Source: Streptomyces sulfonofaciens
Lineage (GTDB): Bacteria; Actinomycetota; Actinomycetes; Streptomycetales; Streptomycetaceae
Length of the DNA: 64,000 bases
Direction of reading: 5' to 3'
NCBI RefSeq assembly: GCF_014656295.1
Contig: NZ_BNCD01000024.1
Coordinates: 48,894-112,893, forward strand
Shown: positions 26,084-34,326 of the stretch, one piece after another
How the letters are laid out: each line of letters opens with the position of its first letter
How positions within the stretch are numbered: the stretch's first letter is position 1
The notes under the pieces: generated by a model
Told to the model about the DNA's origin: nothing
The model's database searches: none
What the model saw: only the letters and a program-made list of their open reading frames with translations
Made by a program: the position numbers and the translations under genes

Positions 26084-27058
26084 ATGCACGAGATGCGCCG
26101 GGCCACAGCGGCCGACCACCCCGCGTTTGCGCAGTGCGTCCGGAAGTGGGGCGGCGACTTTGGCCCGCCGTCGGTGCCGCTGCCGCGGCTGCTGGTCGAG
26201 CACGCCGCGGCCACCAGCCTGGTGCTGGAGGACGAGACCGGCGTGCGGGCCTTCCTGATCGGGCTCCACACCGCCGGCGCCCCTGGCGCACCGGCCGCCG
26301 CGGACCCGCGCGAGGCGTGCGTCCACTTCGTGGCCGTCGACCCCGGGCTTCGCCGGCAGGGAATCGGGCGCGCGCTCTGCACCACCTTCTTCGAGCGCGC
26401 CGCGGCCGCCGGCAGCACCGCGGTGCGTGCCGCCGTCCCGCCGGAGAACGCCGCCCTCGCCTTCCACCGCGCGCTGGGCTTCCAACCGGCCGACGGGGAC
26501 CGCCGGGCCCAGGGCCTGCCCGTGCACAGCGACTACGACGGGCCCGGCCAGGACCGGGTCGTCCTCCGCCGGGAGCTCGACGCGCCCGCCCCGCCCGCCC
26601 CGCCTGCCCTGGCGCCCTTCACCGTGCGCCGGGCGAGGCCCGAGGACTTCGACACCGTCATCGCCGTGGTCGACGACTGGTGGGGCCGGCCGGCCTCCCG
26701 CGACCTGACCCGGCTCTTCGTCGGCCACTTCTTCTCCACCAGCCTGATCGCCGAGCGCGACGGCGCACTTGCGGGCTTCGTCATCGGTTTCCTCTCGCCG
26801 TCCAAGCCCGAGGAGGCGTACATCCACTTCACGGGTGTCGCCCCGGCCTGGCGCCGCTCGGGCCTCGGCCGCTTCCTGTACGAGCGGTTCTTCGCGGCAG
26901 CCCGCGCCGACGGCCGTACGGTCGTCAAGGCGATCACCTCGCCCCAGAACTCGCGCTCCATCGCCTTCCACAACGCCATGGGCTTCGCCGACTCCGACCC
27001 GATCCCGGACTACGACGGCCCCTCCCTGCACCGGGTCACCTTCACCCGCCCCCTCTGA
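26084..27058 (+). CDS. Tandem GNAT acetyltransferase (two fused domains)
   Basis: 324 residues from ATG 26084, with AAGGAG about 8 nt upstream. Two GNAT halves are evident: residues about 1-160 with RRQGIGRAL and AFHRALGF, and about 180-324 with RRSGLGRFL and AFHNAMGF. The halves also share ACVHFVAVDP versus AYIHFTGVAP and a late DYDGP, so the gene arose by internal duplication. GNAT enzymes transfer acetyl from acetyl-CoA to amines. As last gene of the biosynthetic run (139 nt gap) it could acetylate the product or inactivate it in the producer. Confidence 0.85.
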   Translation: MHEMRRATAADHPAFAQCVRKWGGDFGPPSVPLPRLLVEHAAATSLVLEDETGVRAFLIGLHTAGAPGAPAAADPREACVHFVAVDPGLRRQGIGRALCTTFFERAAAAGSTAVRAAVPPENAALAFHRALGFQPADGDRRAQGLPVHSDYDGPGQDRVVLRRELDAPAPPAPPALAPFTVRRARPEDFDTVIAVVDDWWGRPASRDLTRLFVGHFFSTSLIAERDGALAGFVIGFLSPSKPEEAYIHFTGVAPAWRRSGLGRFLYERFFAAARADGRTVVKAITSPQNSRSIAFHNAMGFADSDPIPDYDGPSLHRVTFTRPL

Positions 27059-27086
27059 AGCGGCCCTGGTCAGGGGAGCCGCCCCG

Positions 27087-27153
27087 GCCAGGACGTCCGC
27101 CCGTCCGACGAAGCCAGGACGTCCGCCCGTCCGACCAAGCCAGGGCGTCCGCC
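27087..27153. repeat. 26-bp tandem repeat, about 2.6 copies
   Basis: Unit begins GCCAGGACGTCCGCCC and ends CCGAC(G/C)AA. Copies lie at 27087-27112 and 27113-27138 (one mismatch), and a partial third at 27139-27153. It sits about 30 bases after the acetyltransferase stop. Function unknown. Confidence 0.85.
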
Positions 27154-27620
27154 CCGGCAGGGGCCGCACTGCCGCCCTGCGCGCGCTGCCCGCCCGCTCC
27201 TGAGGTGTCCTGCGAGTCCCGGCGCCATCGCGACCGCCTCCTCGCCAGGGCCTGGGCCGACCCGTGTCAGCCACCGGGGCGGCCCCCGGGCGAGGGCGCA
27301 CGGGAGCCCCGGGCCGTCGTCGGGGCGTCGTCCGGGCGTCGGCCGGCAGACGCACTCCCCGCGGGCCCGCGTCGTGCCCGGAGCGCTCCTCGACGGTACG
27401 TACGCGCACACGTCGCCGTCGATGACGGCGTCCACGGCGCGCGGTGGACGGCCGCCGGTCAACCTGCCACCCCCGGGCCACCCTACGGTCCCACTTCGCC
27501 ACCTGTGATCACAGCCTCCTCCCACACGATCAAGGAGGGCACGTGCCTCGGGCGCTCCGACGCACGCCGTTACCGGGCCATGCCGCCATTTGCCGCTGTG
27601 GAACGTATCGGCGACGAATC

Positions 27621-27668
27621 CCGATGCATCGGTTCCCAGGTCTCCTCATGCGTCCGGATGGACGCATG
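27621..27668. promoter_or_regulatory. Two palindromes upstream of the helical-toxin-like operon
   Basis: CCGATGCATCGG (27621-27632) is a perfect 12-bp palindrome. CATGCGTCC (27647-27655) and GGACGCATG (27660-27668) form a perfect 9-bp inverted repeat with a 4-nt spacer. Both lie within 80 bases upstream of the ATG at 27701. They are candidates for regulator operators, or an RNA hairpin for the second. Confidence 0.5.
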
Positions 27669-27700
27669 GGCCTCTTTCCACGAGCGAACAGGGGATTGTC

Positions 27701-28873
27701 ATGGCAGGTACCGCCTACGGTCCGCCCGCTGCTTTTCTGCACGCGGACACGGGCTTGTACGGCATCGCGGGTGAAGCGTGGCTGCGCGTTCCCGTGTACG
27801 TCAGCGGACTCCTCAGGTTTCCGCTGAAGGACAACGACTTCAAAGAGCAGTACGGCGACATCGGGGACGCCGCCGAGCACAAGCTGCTCGTTTCGGCGGT
27901 CAAGGAAGCGCAGGATTTTCTCACGGCGTACGGGGACCCCGTCACGCTGACCAAGAAGATCGCCCACGACGGCGATTACCTGAAGAAGACGACTCCGCCG
28001 CCTGAGTTCTACGCGCAGGCGGTGTGGGCGGCCTACCGGGCCCAGCACGCGGCGAACCAGTTCGCCTCCCGCGCCCGAAGCCTGCGCGCGACGCTGGAGA
28101 AGTCCCCTCACGACTTCGCGAAGAACGCCGCCCTCGTCCGGGGGGCGTTCACCGGGGCGGGCGGCCTGTCGTCGCTGAGCGCGGAGCAGAAGGGCTGCTT
28201 CGCCGAACTCCTGCGCACGGCTAAGAGGACGCCCTCGGCCTTCCAGGGCGTGCAGAAGGCCCTCGCGGACCGGATGGGCACGAAGTCGAAGACCTGTGTG
28301 AGCGCGAGGGAGGCGAGCAAGGAGTACGAGGGCCAGGCCCTCGCCTTCGACGGCGCGGCGGACGAGGCGTGGGCGGAATGGCTGGAATACCGCGGCGCCC
28401 AGCCCTCCCAGGCACTGGACGTGTGCGTCGTGAACGTGGCCGTCCCGGTGGGGACCGCCGACCTCGGGGGCCAGGCGCCCAAGGCCAAGGCCCTTGCGGC
28501 GCGCAGTGCGTACAACGTGCTGCTGGACGCCCTGGGCAAGGCGTCCGACGAGGTCGCCTGCAAGGCGTGCCTGGCGGCGGACCTCGGCGGCTTCGACCGG
28601 CAGTCGCAGGCGCTGCCGGACGCGCTGAGCAGCCTGCACCAGTGGGCGGGCGCCATGGCCGCGGGGTGGGACGACGTCTTCGCCGGGCTCGCACGCGCCT
28701 GCGCCCTCTCCGACGACGTTCTGGGCGATCCGGCGAAGCTGAACGGGGCGCTCGCCTTCGACGAGGGCGCGAAGGCGTGGGAAACCCTCGCCACTGCCAC
28801 CGGCAGGTTCACGGAGAGTGCCCTCGTCGGCCTGGTCTTCGAGCCGTGGGGCCTCCCCCTCAGCGCGAGCTGA
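27701..28873 (+). CDS. Helical protein, soluble paralogue of a pore-forming-toxin-like subunit (component 1)
   Basis: 390 residues from ATG 27701. Predicted almost entirely alpha-helical from composition, with no signal peptide and no membrane-length hydrophobic stretch. Its N-terminal 120 residues align with component 2: YGDPVTLTKKIAHDGDYL here versus FGDPVTITQRIAKDGDYI there, followed by similar helices. The C-terminal segment WETLATATGRFTESALV matches WKKVADATSWFTQNALV. The middle third differs and lacks the hydrophobic hairpin. By analogy with tripartite ClyA-family toxins (HBL, NHE, AhlABC) and XaxAB, it could be the soluble partner. The family assignment is inferred from architecture, not from a search. 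Confidence 0.6.
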   Translation: MAGTAYGPPAAFLHADTGLYGIAGEAWLRVPVYVSGLLRFPLKDNDFKEQYGDIGDAAEHKLLVSAVKEAQDFLTAYGDPVTLTKKIAHDGDYLKKTTPPPEFYAQAVWAAYRAQHAANQFASRARSLRATLEKSPHDFAKNAALVRGAFTGAGGLSSLSAEQKGCFAELLRTAKRTPSAFQGVQKALADRMGTKSKTCVSAREASKEYEGQALAFDGAADEAWAEWLEYRGAQPSQALDVCVVNVAVPVGTADLGGQAPKAKALAARSAYNVLLDALGKASDEVACKACLAADLGGFDRQSQALPDALSSLHQWAGAMAAGWDDVFAGLARACALSDDVLGDPAKLNGALAFDEGAKAWETLATATGRFTESALVGLVFEPWGLPLSAS

Positions 28874-28983
28874 CGCCCGCCCCGTGAAAGAGGGACCGGG
28901 GGCGGCCGGACGCCGATGCCCGTGTGCGCCGCTTCGCCCCGCAGCCCACCCGTGATGCCCCAGACCCCGAACGGAGACGTCTC

Positions 28984-30168
28984 ATGACCGCCGCGACCCT
29001 CCTGCCTCCGCCGAAGCTGCTTCTCAAGACCGAGACCAAGAAGGATGCGAACCAGCCGGACTTCACCTACGCCGCGTTCGGTGACGACTGGTTGCACATC
29101 CAGGTGTTCGTCAACGCGATCCTCAAGATGCCCATCGCGACCAGTGACTTCACCAAGCGCTACGGCACCTTCAACAACGAGGATCAGGACGAGATCAAGA
29201 AGTTCCTCGCGGCCGTGAAGAGCATGCAGGGCCTGTCGCTGCGTTTCGGTGATCCGGTCACCATCACACAGCGTATCGCAAAGGACGGTGACTACATCAC
29301 GGGGGCCAACGCGCCGGCCGAGCTGTACGCCCACAACATGTGGATGGCCAATCAGGTCAACGGTGTGGCGGCCAAATTCCACAACCGCTGCGGCCTCATC
29401 ACCGGCCATCTGGAAGACGGCAAGGGGGCGATCAAGCAGAACGCGGCGATTGTACGGCAGTTCCTGACCGGCAAGGACGGTCTGAAGGACCTGGTGGACA
29501 AGCTCCATGGGCAGCTCAAGGACCTCATCCAGAAGCTCGCCGCGTTCTCGGGTGATTTCCAGACGCAAAATGAGAAGTTGAAGCTCTTCGTGGCCAAGGA
29601 GGGGAGGATCTACTCGCACGCCGCCAATGCCCGCGACGAATGCAAGGCGGAGGCGGAGGAGTTCCAGCGCGAGGCCGACCTCACCTACAGCAAGTGGAAG
29701 AAGGTGTCGATCGCCGAGAGCGCGCTCGCCCCGCTGGGCCTGCTGGGCGGTCTCGTCGCGCTCGGCCTGGGCGTCTGGGCCGCGCAGCTCCAGAAGAAGT
29801 ACAAGGCCCTCGTCGACAAGGTCAACAAGGCGAAGGACGAGCAGCAGAAGAAGATCCAGCTCCTGACCGATCTCGACGGCTTGCAGACCCAGGTCACGCC
29901 CTTGACGAAGTACACCGATGACTTCAAGGCCAAGCTCGACGTCATCGAGGGCAAGTGGCTGAACGCGAGCAACGCGATCTCCCAACTCGCCGGACTGGAC
30001 GACCAGAAGCTCGGCGACAAGGACAACATCAACCACGAGCTCGACCTGGAGGGCGCGGCGCAGGAGTGGAAGAAGGTGGCCGACGCGACGAGCTGGTTCA
30101 CCCAGAACGCCCTGGTCTCCCCCAGGGACATCGTCTTCGGCGCTGATCTTCCCCTTCAGGGCGGCTGA
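28984..30168 (+). CDS. Helical protein with central hydrophobic hairpin, alpha-pore-forming-toxin-like (component 2)
   Basis: 394 residues from ATG 28984, with GGAG 7-8 nt upstream. Long amphipathic helices (about 60-240) lead to a single hydrophobic stretch at about 245-268 (LAPLGLLGGLVALGLGVWAA), followed by a Lys/Gln-rich coiled-coil (about 268-310) and a further helical region. This helix-hydrophobic hairpin-helix plan with no signal peptide is that of ClyA-like and XaxA/YaxA-like alpha-pore-forming toxins, in which the buried hairpin inserts into membranes. Component 1 is its paralogue without the hairpin. Spacing of 110 nt to component 1 and 176 nt to component 3, all same strand, indicates one operon. 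Confidence 0.65.
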   Translation: MTAATLLPPPKLLLKTETKKDANQPDFTYAAFGDDWLHIQVFVNAILKMPIATSDFTKRYGTFNNEDQDEIKKFLAAVKSMQGLSLRFGDPVTITQRIAKDGDYITGANAPAELYAHNMWMANQVNGVAAKFHNRCGLITGHLEDGKGAIKQNAAIVRQFLTGKDGLKDLVDKLHGQLKDLIQKLAAFSGDFQTQNEKLKLFVAKEGRIYSHAANARDECKAEAEEFQREADLTYSKWKKVSIAESALAPLGLLGGLVALGLGVWAAQLQKKYKALVDKVNKAKDEQQKKIQLLTDLDGLQTQVTPLTKYTDDFKAKLDVIEGKWLNASNAISQLAGLDDQKLGDKDNINHELDLEGAAQEWKKVADATSWFTQNALVSPRDIVFGADLPLQGG

Positions 30169-30221
30169 GACCGCGAACGCCGGCTGACCTCTCCCGGCGC
30201 GGTCCGTCCGAGCCGACCGGG

Positions 30222-30259
30222 CCTCGGGCACGGCGCGTCCGGACCGGCCGTGCCCGAGG
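30222..30259 (+). terminator. Hairpin between components 2 and 3
   Basis: CCTCGGGCACGGC (30222-30234) and GCCGTGCCCGAGG (30247-30259) form a perfect 13-bp stem with a 12-nt loop. It starts about 50 nt after the component 2 stop and may attenuate or stabilise the transcript before component 3. No T-run follows. Confidence 0.55.
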
Positions 30260-30344
30260 GCGCCGACGCGTGCTCCGGCCGAGGTGCCGGGGCGCGCGTG
30301 ACCGCCCGGAACACCTCCCTACTCCCGAAATCCGAGGACACGGC

Positions 30345-31274
30345 ATGCGACCGGACATCACCGCACACTCCTGGGACCTCGACGCCGCGCGCACGGCGAT
30401 CAAGGTCGTGGGCGCCTACGCGGATCAGACCGAGGCGACAAGGAACACCCTGGTGGGCACCCTCGACCGCCCCGATCTGAAGAGGGACATCGTCTGCTCC
30501 AACGCCAACGGCAACGGCACCGGCCTCGACCAGCACCCGTGCTTCTCCTTCAGGGCCGAAGGGTCGCGGCTTCGTGATCTGCTCACGCGCGTGACGGACC
30601 TCGACGCCTCCAACGCCGACGACATCCACGCGGTCCTCAAGAAGGCGGCGGACGATCTCCAGCCCGTCACCGACCAGTACCGGACGGTGGCCGACGCGCT
30701 CGCCGCCGCCGTCCGGGAGGTCCACCAGGGAGCACTCGCGCCGCAGACCCGCGAGCGCCTCTGCGAGGCACTCGGCACGTTGCAGAAGCTTCTGCGGCCC
30801 GCGCACCAGTGGACCGCCGCCAAGGAGCAGCTCGCCCGGCGGACCGACCAGAACCGGCAACTGGTGGACCAGATCACCACGGCCCAGCAGATCTTCAGGA
30901 AGAGTGGTGCCAAGGAAGCGGAGATCTACGAGGCCCTCGCCAAGGAGGGGAACGCCGCATGCGGCCGGGACGCCCTGAACCGCTACGCCTCCGACGTCCG
31001 CACTGCGGTCGCACAGACCGTCTCCGATCAGTCGGGTGCGGTCGGCGACGCCCTCCGCCACGCGACCAGCGCCGCCACCTCCCTCGCCACCCTCATCGGC
31101 ACGCTGGAACACTTCTCGAACAGCTACCGGACGGCAGCCGAGGAGATCAGGGACGCGAGCATGCAGGAGGTCGGCAGCGTGCTCCAGCAACTCGACTTCG
31201 AATCGTCCCGCGGGATCTGGGACGAGTACGCCGACACGGTCAGGAAGCTCGGCGGGGACCGCGGCGGCCGGTGA
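30345..31274 (+). CDS. Helical protein, third component of the toxin-like operon
   Basis: 309 residues from ATG 30345, with GAGGA about 6 nt upstream. Mostly long charged helices rich in Ala, Gln, Thr and Asp, no signal peptide, no membrane segment. Two Cys in an early loop (DIVCSNANGNG... QHPCFSF) are about 16 residues apart and could form a disulfide. It has no obvious sequence identity with components 1 and 2 but is similar in size and fold class to the smaller subunits of multi-component alpha-pore-forming toxins. It could also be an immunity or chaperone-like partner. No family is recognised by motif. Confidence 0.5.
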   Translation: MRPDITAHSWDLDAARTAIKVVGAYADQTEATRNTLVGTLDRPDLKRDIVCSNANGNGTGLDQHPCFSFRAEGSRLRDLLTRVTDLDASNADDIHAVLKKAADDLQPVTDQYRTVADALAAAVREVHQGALAPQTRERLCEALGTLQKLLRPAHQWTAAKEQLARRTDQNRQLVDQITTAQQIFRKSGAKEAEIYEALAKEGNAACGRDALNRYASDVRTAVAQTVSDQSGAVGDALRHATSAATSLATLIGTLEHFSNSYRTAAEEIRDASMQEVGSVLQQLDFESSRGIWDEYADTVRKLGGDRGGR

Positions 31275-31300
31275 CGTCCCGTGCGGCCGACCGACGCCCG

Positions 31301-31326
31301 GTACAGGAGGGGACCTCGCCCCTGTC
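31301..31326. terminator. Hairpin between convergent genes
   Basis: CAGGAGGGG (31301-31309) pairs with CCCCTGTCCTG (31316-31326) with a two-base bulge and a short loop. It lies between the convergent stops of component 3 (plus) and the aldo/keto reductase (minus), so it may serve both. Confidence 0.5.
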
Positions 31327-31378
31327 CTGGCAGGCAGGTGCGTACCGCAGCCAGGCAGGGATGAGGAGCGCCACCCGG

Positions 31379-32266
31379 TCAGGGCTCGGTGGTGATCGCG
31401 GTGATGGCCGTGACCTCCTCGTCGGACAGCTTGATCGACTGGGCCGCGAGATTGTCCCGCAGGTGCGCCAGCGAGGTGGTGCCCGGGATGGGCAGCGAGA
31501 CGGGCGAGCGGTGGAGCTGCCAGGCCAGCGCGATCTGCTGCGGGGTGGCCCCATGCCCTGCGGCGATCGGGGCGATCACCTCGCGAGCCCTGTCGGGGCC
31601 CGGCGCGGGCCCGTCGGTGAGGGTGACCGGGTGCCAGGGAGAGAAGGCGATGCCCTCTTGTTCCGCGACGCTCAGCAGGTCGGCCCCGATGCGCACCGTC
31701 ACGTTGTAGAGGGCCGTCACGGCGACGATGTCGGCGATGCCCTGGGCGGTGCGCAACTGTTCCAGCGTGATGTTCGACAGACCGATGTGGCGGATGAGCC
31801 CCTGCTGCTGCAGCTCGACCAGTGTGCCGATCTGCTCCTCGAACGGGACGTCGGTGGCCCGCCCGCTGTGCAGGTAGTACAGGTCGATGGTCTCCACTCC
31901 GAGCCGACGAGCGCTCATGTGGGCGCTCTGACGCAGGTAGTTGGCGTTGCCGACGGCGTCCAGCGTCCCGTAGTCGAAGCCGCCGCGCACGAATCCGCCC
32001 TTGGTCGCGATCCTCAGGCCCCGCGGGTAGGGATGCAGGGCGTCGCGGATGAGGATCTCGTTGGTGTGCGGGCCGTAGACGTCAGCGGTGTCGATGAAGT
32101 CGATCCCCTCCTCCACCCCCTTGCGGAGCAGCGCGACGGCCTCCTCACGGTCGGGGTACTCCCCCCACACCTGCGGTCCCGTCAGCTTCATGGCCCCGTA
32201 ACCCACCCGGCCGACCGTGAAGTCCTCTGCGATGGTGATGCGGCTCCCACCGCTGGTCTCATTCAT
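31379..32266 (-). CDS. Aldo/keto reductase
   Basis: 295 residues from ATG 32266, with AGGAAA upstream. NADPH-dependent TIM-barrel reductase: FIDTADVYGPHTNE (catalytic Asp and Tyr), IATKGGF (catalytic Lys), DLYYLHSG (catalytic His position), and IPGTTSLAHLRDNL cofactor-binding end. It reduces aldehydes or ketones in the cytoplasm. Its ATG overlaps the stop of the TetR gene upstream by 8 nt (ATGAATGA), so the regulator and enzyme are probably cotranscribed and autoregulated. Confidence 0.92.
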   Translation of the reverse strand: MNETSGGSRITIAEDFTVGRVGYGAMKLTGPQVWGEYPDREEAVALLRKGVEEGIDFIDTADVYGPHTNEILIRDALHPYPRGLRIATKGGFVRGGFDYGTLDAVGNANYLRQSAHMSARRLGVETIDLYYLHSGRATDVPFEEQIGTLVELQQQGLIRHIGLSNITLEQLRTAQGIADIVAVTALYNVTVRIGADLLSVAEQEGIAFSPWHPVTLTDGPAPGPDRAREVIAPIAAGHGATPQQIALAWQLHRSPVSLPIPGTTSLAHLRDNLAAQSIKLSDEEVTAITAITTEP

Positions 32267-33125
32267 CGACACGCTCGTTTCCTCGTCCGTGGTCGAAGCG
32301 CTCCCCCGATAGGCGGAGCGCGTGTTCATCTTCTGGTGGCAGGGCCGCCCGGTCCGGAACGCCGCGGTGGCGTGGCCGACGTGCTGCGGCCGGGCCGCCA
32401 TCGGCAGGCCCCCGGGCGGGGCCCGCGGGGGCAGGGGAATCCGGGGAACCGGGGGGAAGGCCGCCGGCCGCAGGGGCAGGTGCAGGTGCACCCGCGATCT
32501 CCGGGCACGAGCAACCGGGACAGTGACCGGGGACTACGGCCGGCGCTGCCGCCGGTGGTGCCGCTCCGCGGTCCAGCACCGCCTCCGCCGCGGCGCGTGC
32601 CGCAGCGGCAGCGCGGGGATCGCGGTCTGCACGCGCTGCCACGCCCGCGGCGTCGTAGAGCAAGTGCAGCTCGCGTCCGACTGCCGAGGGGTCCACCGCG
32701 CCCGCTTCGGCAGCCAGCTCCGTGAGGAGCTCCCTGACCCATGCCCGGTAGGCGGAATGGGCCTGGCCGATGGGGGAGTCGCCTGCGGCCTCCGCACTGG
32801 CGGACAGGAAGGGGCAGCCGTTGTAGTCGGGAGCGGTGACAATCCGGCCCAGGATGTCGAAGACCCCGAGCACCCTTTCCCGCGGGGTGTCGAAACGCTC
32901 CAGACCCCGTGTGAGGATCTCCTGGACACTCGTACGCCGGGCCTCGAGATAGGCCACGACGAGGGCCTCCTTGCTGCCGAAGACGGAGTAGAGCGATTTC
33001 TTGGAGGCGCCGGCCCGCCTGGCGATGCGGTCGACGCCGGTGCTCTGTACGCCTTCGGTGTAGAAGAGTTCGTCCGCCGCCGCCAGGAGTCGCTCTCCGA
33101 CAGGGGATCCGCTCGTCTCGTGCAT
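32259..33125 (-). CDS. TetR-family regulator with long C-terminal extension
   Basis: 288 residues from ATG 33125. The N-terminal helix-turn-helix is clear: GVDRIARRAGASKKSLYSVF. The ligand domain includes YNGCPFLSASAEA, as in regulators of aldo/keto reductases and short-chain dehydrogenases. The ordinary TetR part ends near residue 195; the remaining 90 or so residues are Pro/Ala/Gly-rich without family resemblance. The extended frame ends in an 8-nt overlap with the reductase gene. Either the native stop has been lost or the tail is a genuine disordered extension that couples translation to the next gene. Confidence 0.82.
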   Translation of the reverse strand: MHETSGSPVGERLLAAADELFYTEGVQSTGVDRIARRAGASKKSLYSVFGSKEALVVAYLEARRTSVQEILTRGLERFDTPRERVLGVFDILGRIVTAPDYNGCPFLSASAEAAGDSPIGQAHSAYRAWVRELLTELAAEAGAVDPSAVGRELHLLYDAAGVAARADRDPRAAAAARAAAEAVLDRGAAPPAAAPAVVPGHCPGCSCPEIAGAPAPAPAAGGLPPGSPDSPAPAGPARGPADGGPAAARRPRHRGVPDRAALPPEDEHALRLSGERFDHGRGNERVDE

Positions 33126-33371
33126 GACTTACCTCCTCGGGGACGCGCGGGATCCGACGGTCCCGGTATGTGCCACCCCACCGCCCGTGCCCGCACTGCC
33201 TCGGTGGTCATGTGCCGGGCGACGGACTTCGAGGGCGGGCGCCCACTCCTCCGTTCGCCGGCGGCTCGGCGCGGCGGGCGTCGTGTGTGCGCCGTGTCGC
33301 CCGGGGCGGCGCGGCGGCCGCTGCCCGGGCGTCGTGGGTCCTTGACCGCATGCCGGACGTCAGCGGGACAC

Positions 33372-34283
33372 TCAGCCGGCGAGGTGCTCCAGGAACCAGT
33401 CCCGGGAGGCCCGCGAGGCGATGTCGAACCCTTCACCGGTGTACGCGGCGAAGTGGCCGCCGGGGAGGAACACGATCCTCTTCGGCTCGGCTGCCGTGCC
33501 GAACGCCGAGGCCGCCAGATTTCCGCCGGTCAGGCCGTCCTCACGGCCGACGATCATCAGCAGGGGCGTCGGTGTCACGTCGGGGAGGTACCGTGCGGGC
33601 TCGTAGCCGTAGAAGTTGTCGAGGCTGCGCAGGGTCACCTCGTTCGGCCAGGACGGGTCGAGTTCCCTTCGGGCGTGGGTGAAGTACGCGTAGGAGTCGG
33701 GAGTGGGCAGGCCCACCAACTGGCCCGGGTCGGTTCCCACGACGGGCACGGTGGCCGGCGGCCGGCCCTGGGCGCGGGCGCGCCGGTCGGCGGCGAACAC
33801 CTCGGGGCCGACCACCTGGTTGTGGACCCGGGCGAGGTTCGCGTACGTGGCACGGCCGCTGATGAACGGCGCCTGTCCGCTGACGGCTTTCACCCTCCGG
33901 TCGATCGCCGCGACGACGAAGGCGTGCGCGGCCGAGAAGCTGGTGCCCCAGACCCCGACCCGGTCGGGATCGACGGCAGGGTGGTTCTGGGCCCAGGTGA
34001 TGGCGTGCTGGTAGTCCCGGATCTGCTCCCACGGGTCGATCTCGTGCCGGGGCTTTCCGGGGGCGGCCTCGGAATCGCCCCAGCCGCGGTTGTCGAAGAC
34101 CACCACGGCGAGGCCGGCCGCCGCGAACACCTCGGCGAACCTGTCGAGGTACATGAGCTTGGTGGACGACCAGCCGTGGGCCATCACGACGCAGGGAGCG
34201 GGGCCCTCCCGGGGCTCCGGCTCGTAGAACCAGCCGCGCAGCAGAGCGCCCTCGGCGTCGAACTCGATGGTGTGCCGCAGCAT
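33372..34283 (-). CDS. Alpha/beta hydrolase (dienelactone hydrolase/peptidase-like)
   Basis: 303 residues from ATG 34283. Alpha/beta hydrolase fold with CVVMAHGWSSTKLMYLD (oxyanion HG motif), nucleophile elbow VGVWGTSFSAAHA (Ser in GTSFS, so the last Gly is replaced), acid in VGREDGLTG and His in PGGHFAAYTG. Homologues hydrolyse esters or lactones. It is followed in the same direction by a hydrolase gene upstream (34327-34980), 43 nt away, so the two may be one unit. Cytoplasmic, no signal peptide. Confidence 0.88.
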   Translation of the reverse strand: MLRHTIEFDAEGALLRGWFYEPEPREGPAPCVVMAHGWSSTKLMYLDRFAEVFAAAGLAVVVFDNRGWGDSEAAPGKPRHEIDPWEQIRDYQHAITWAQNHPAVDPDRVGVWGTSFSAAHAFVVAAIDRRVKAVSGQAPFISGRATYANLARVHNQVVGPEVFAADRRARAQGRPPATVPVVGTDPGQLVGLPTPDSYAYFTHARRELDPSWPNEVTLRSLDNFYGYEPARYLPDVTPTPLLMIVGREDGLTGGNLAASAFGTAAEPKRIVFLPGGHFAAYTGEGFDIASRASRDWFLEHLAG

Positions 34284-34326
34284 TACTGATCACCTCTCAC
34301 ACTGTGGATGGGTCCCGGGGCGTCCC

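Larger units (their letters stand above)
27059..27700. other. Intergenic region between cluster and helical-toxin-like operon
   Basis: About 640 bases without a credible gene. It holds a 26-bp tandem repeat (27087-27153) and two palindromes just upstream of the next gene (27621-27632 and 27647-27668). I see no clear terminator for the GNAT gene and no consensus promoter. Confidence 0.5.

Noticed and set aside
25941..26258. GTGA-coupled open frame of 105 codons after the A-PCP-C gene
   Set aside because: It overlaps the well-supported GNAT gene by about 175 bases and has Arg/Pro/Gly composition typical of a shadow frame.
27087..27153. Possible CRISPR array or attachment site
   Set aside because: Tandem units without spacers, no cas genes, no integrase and no tRNA nearby.
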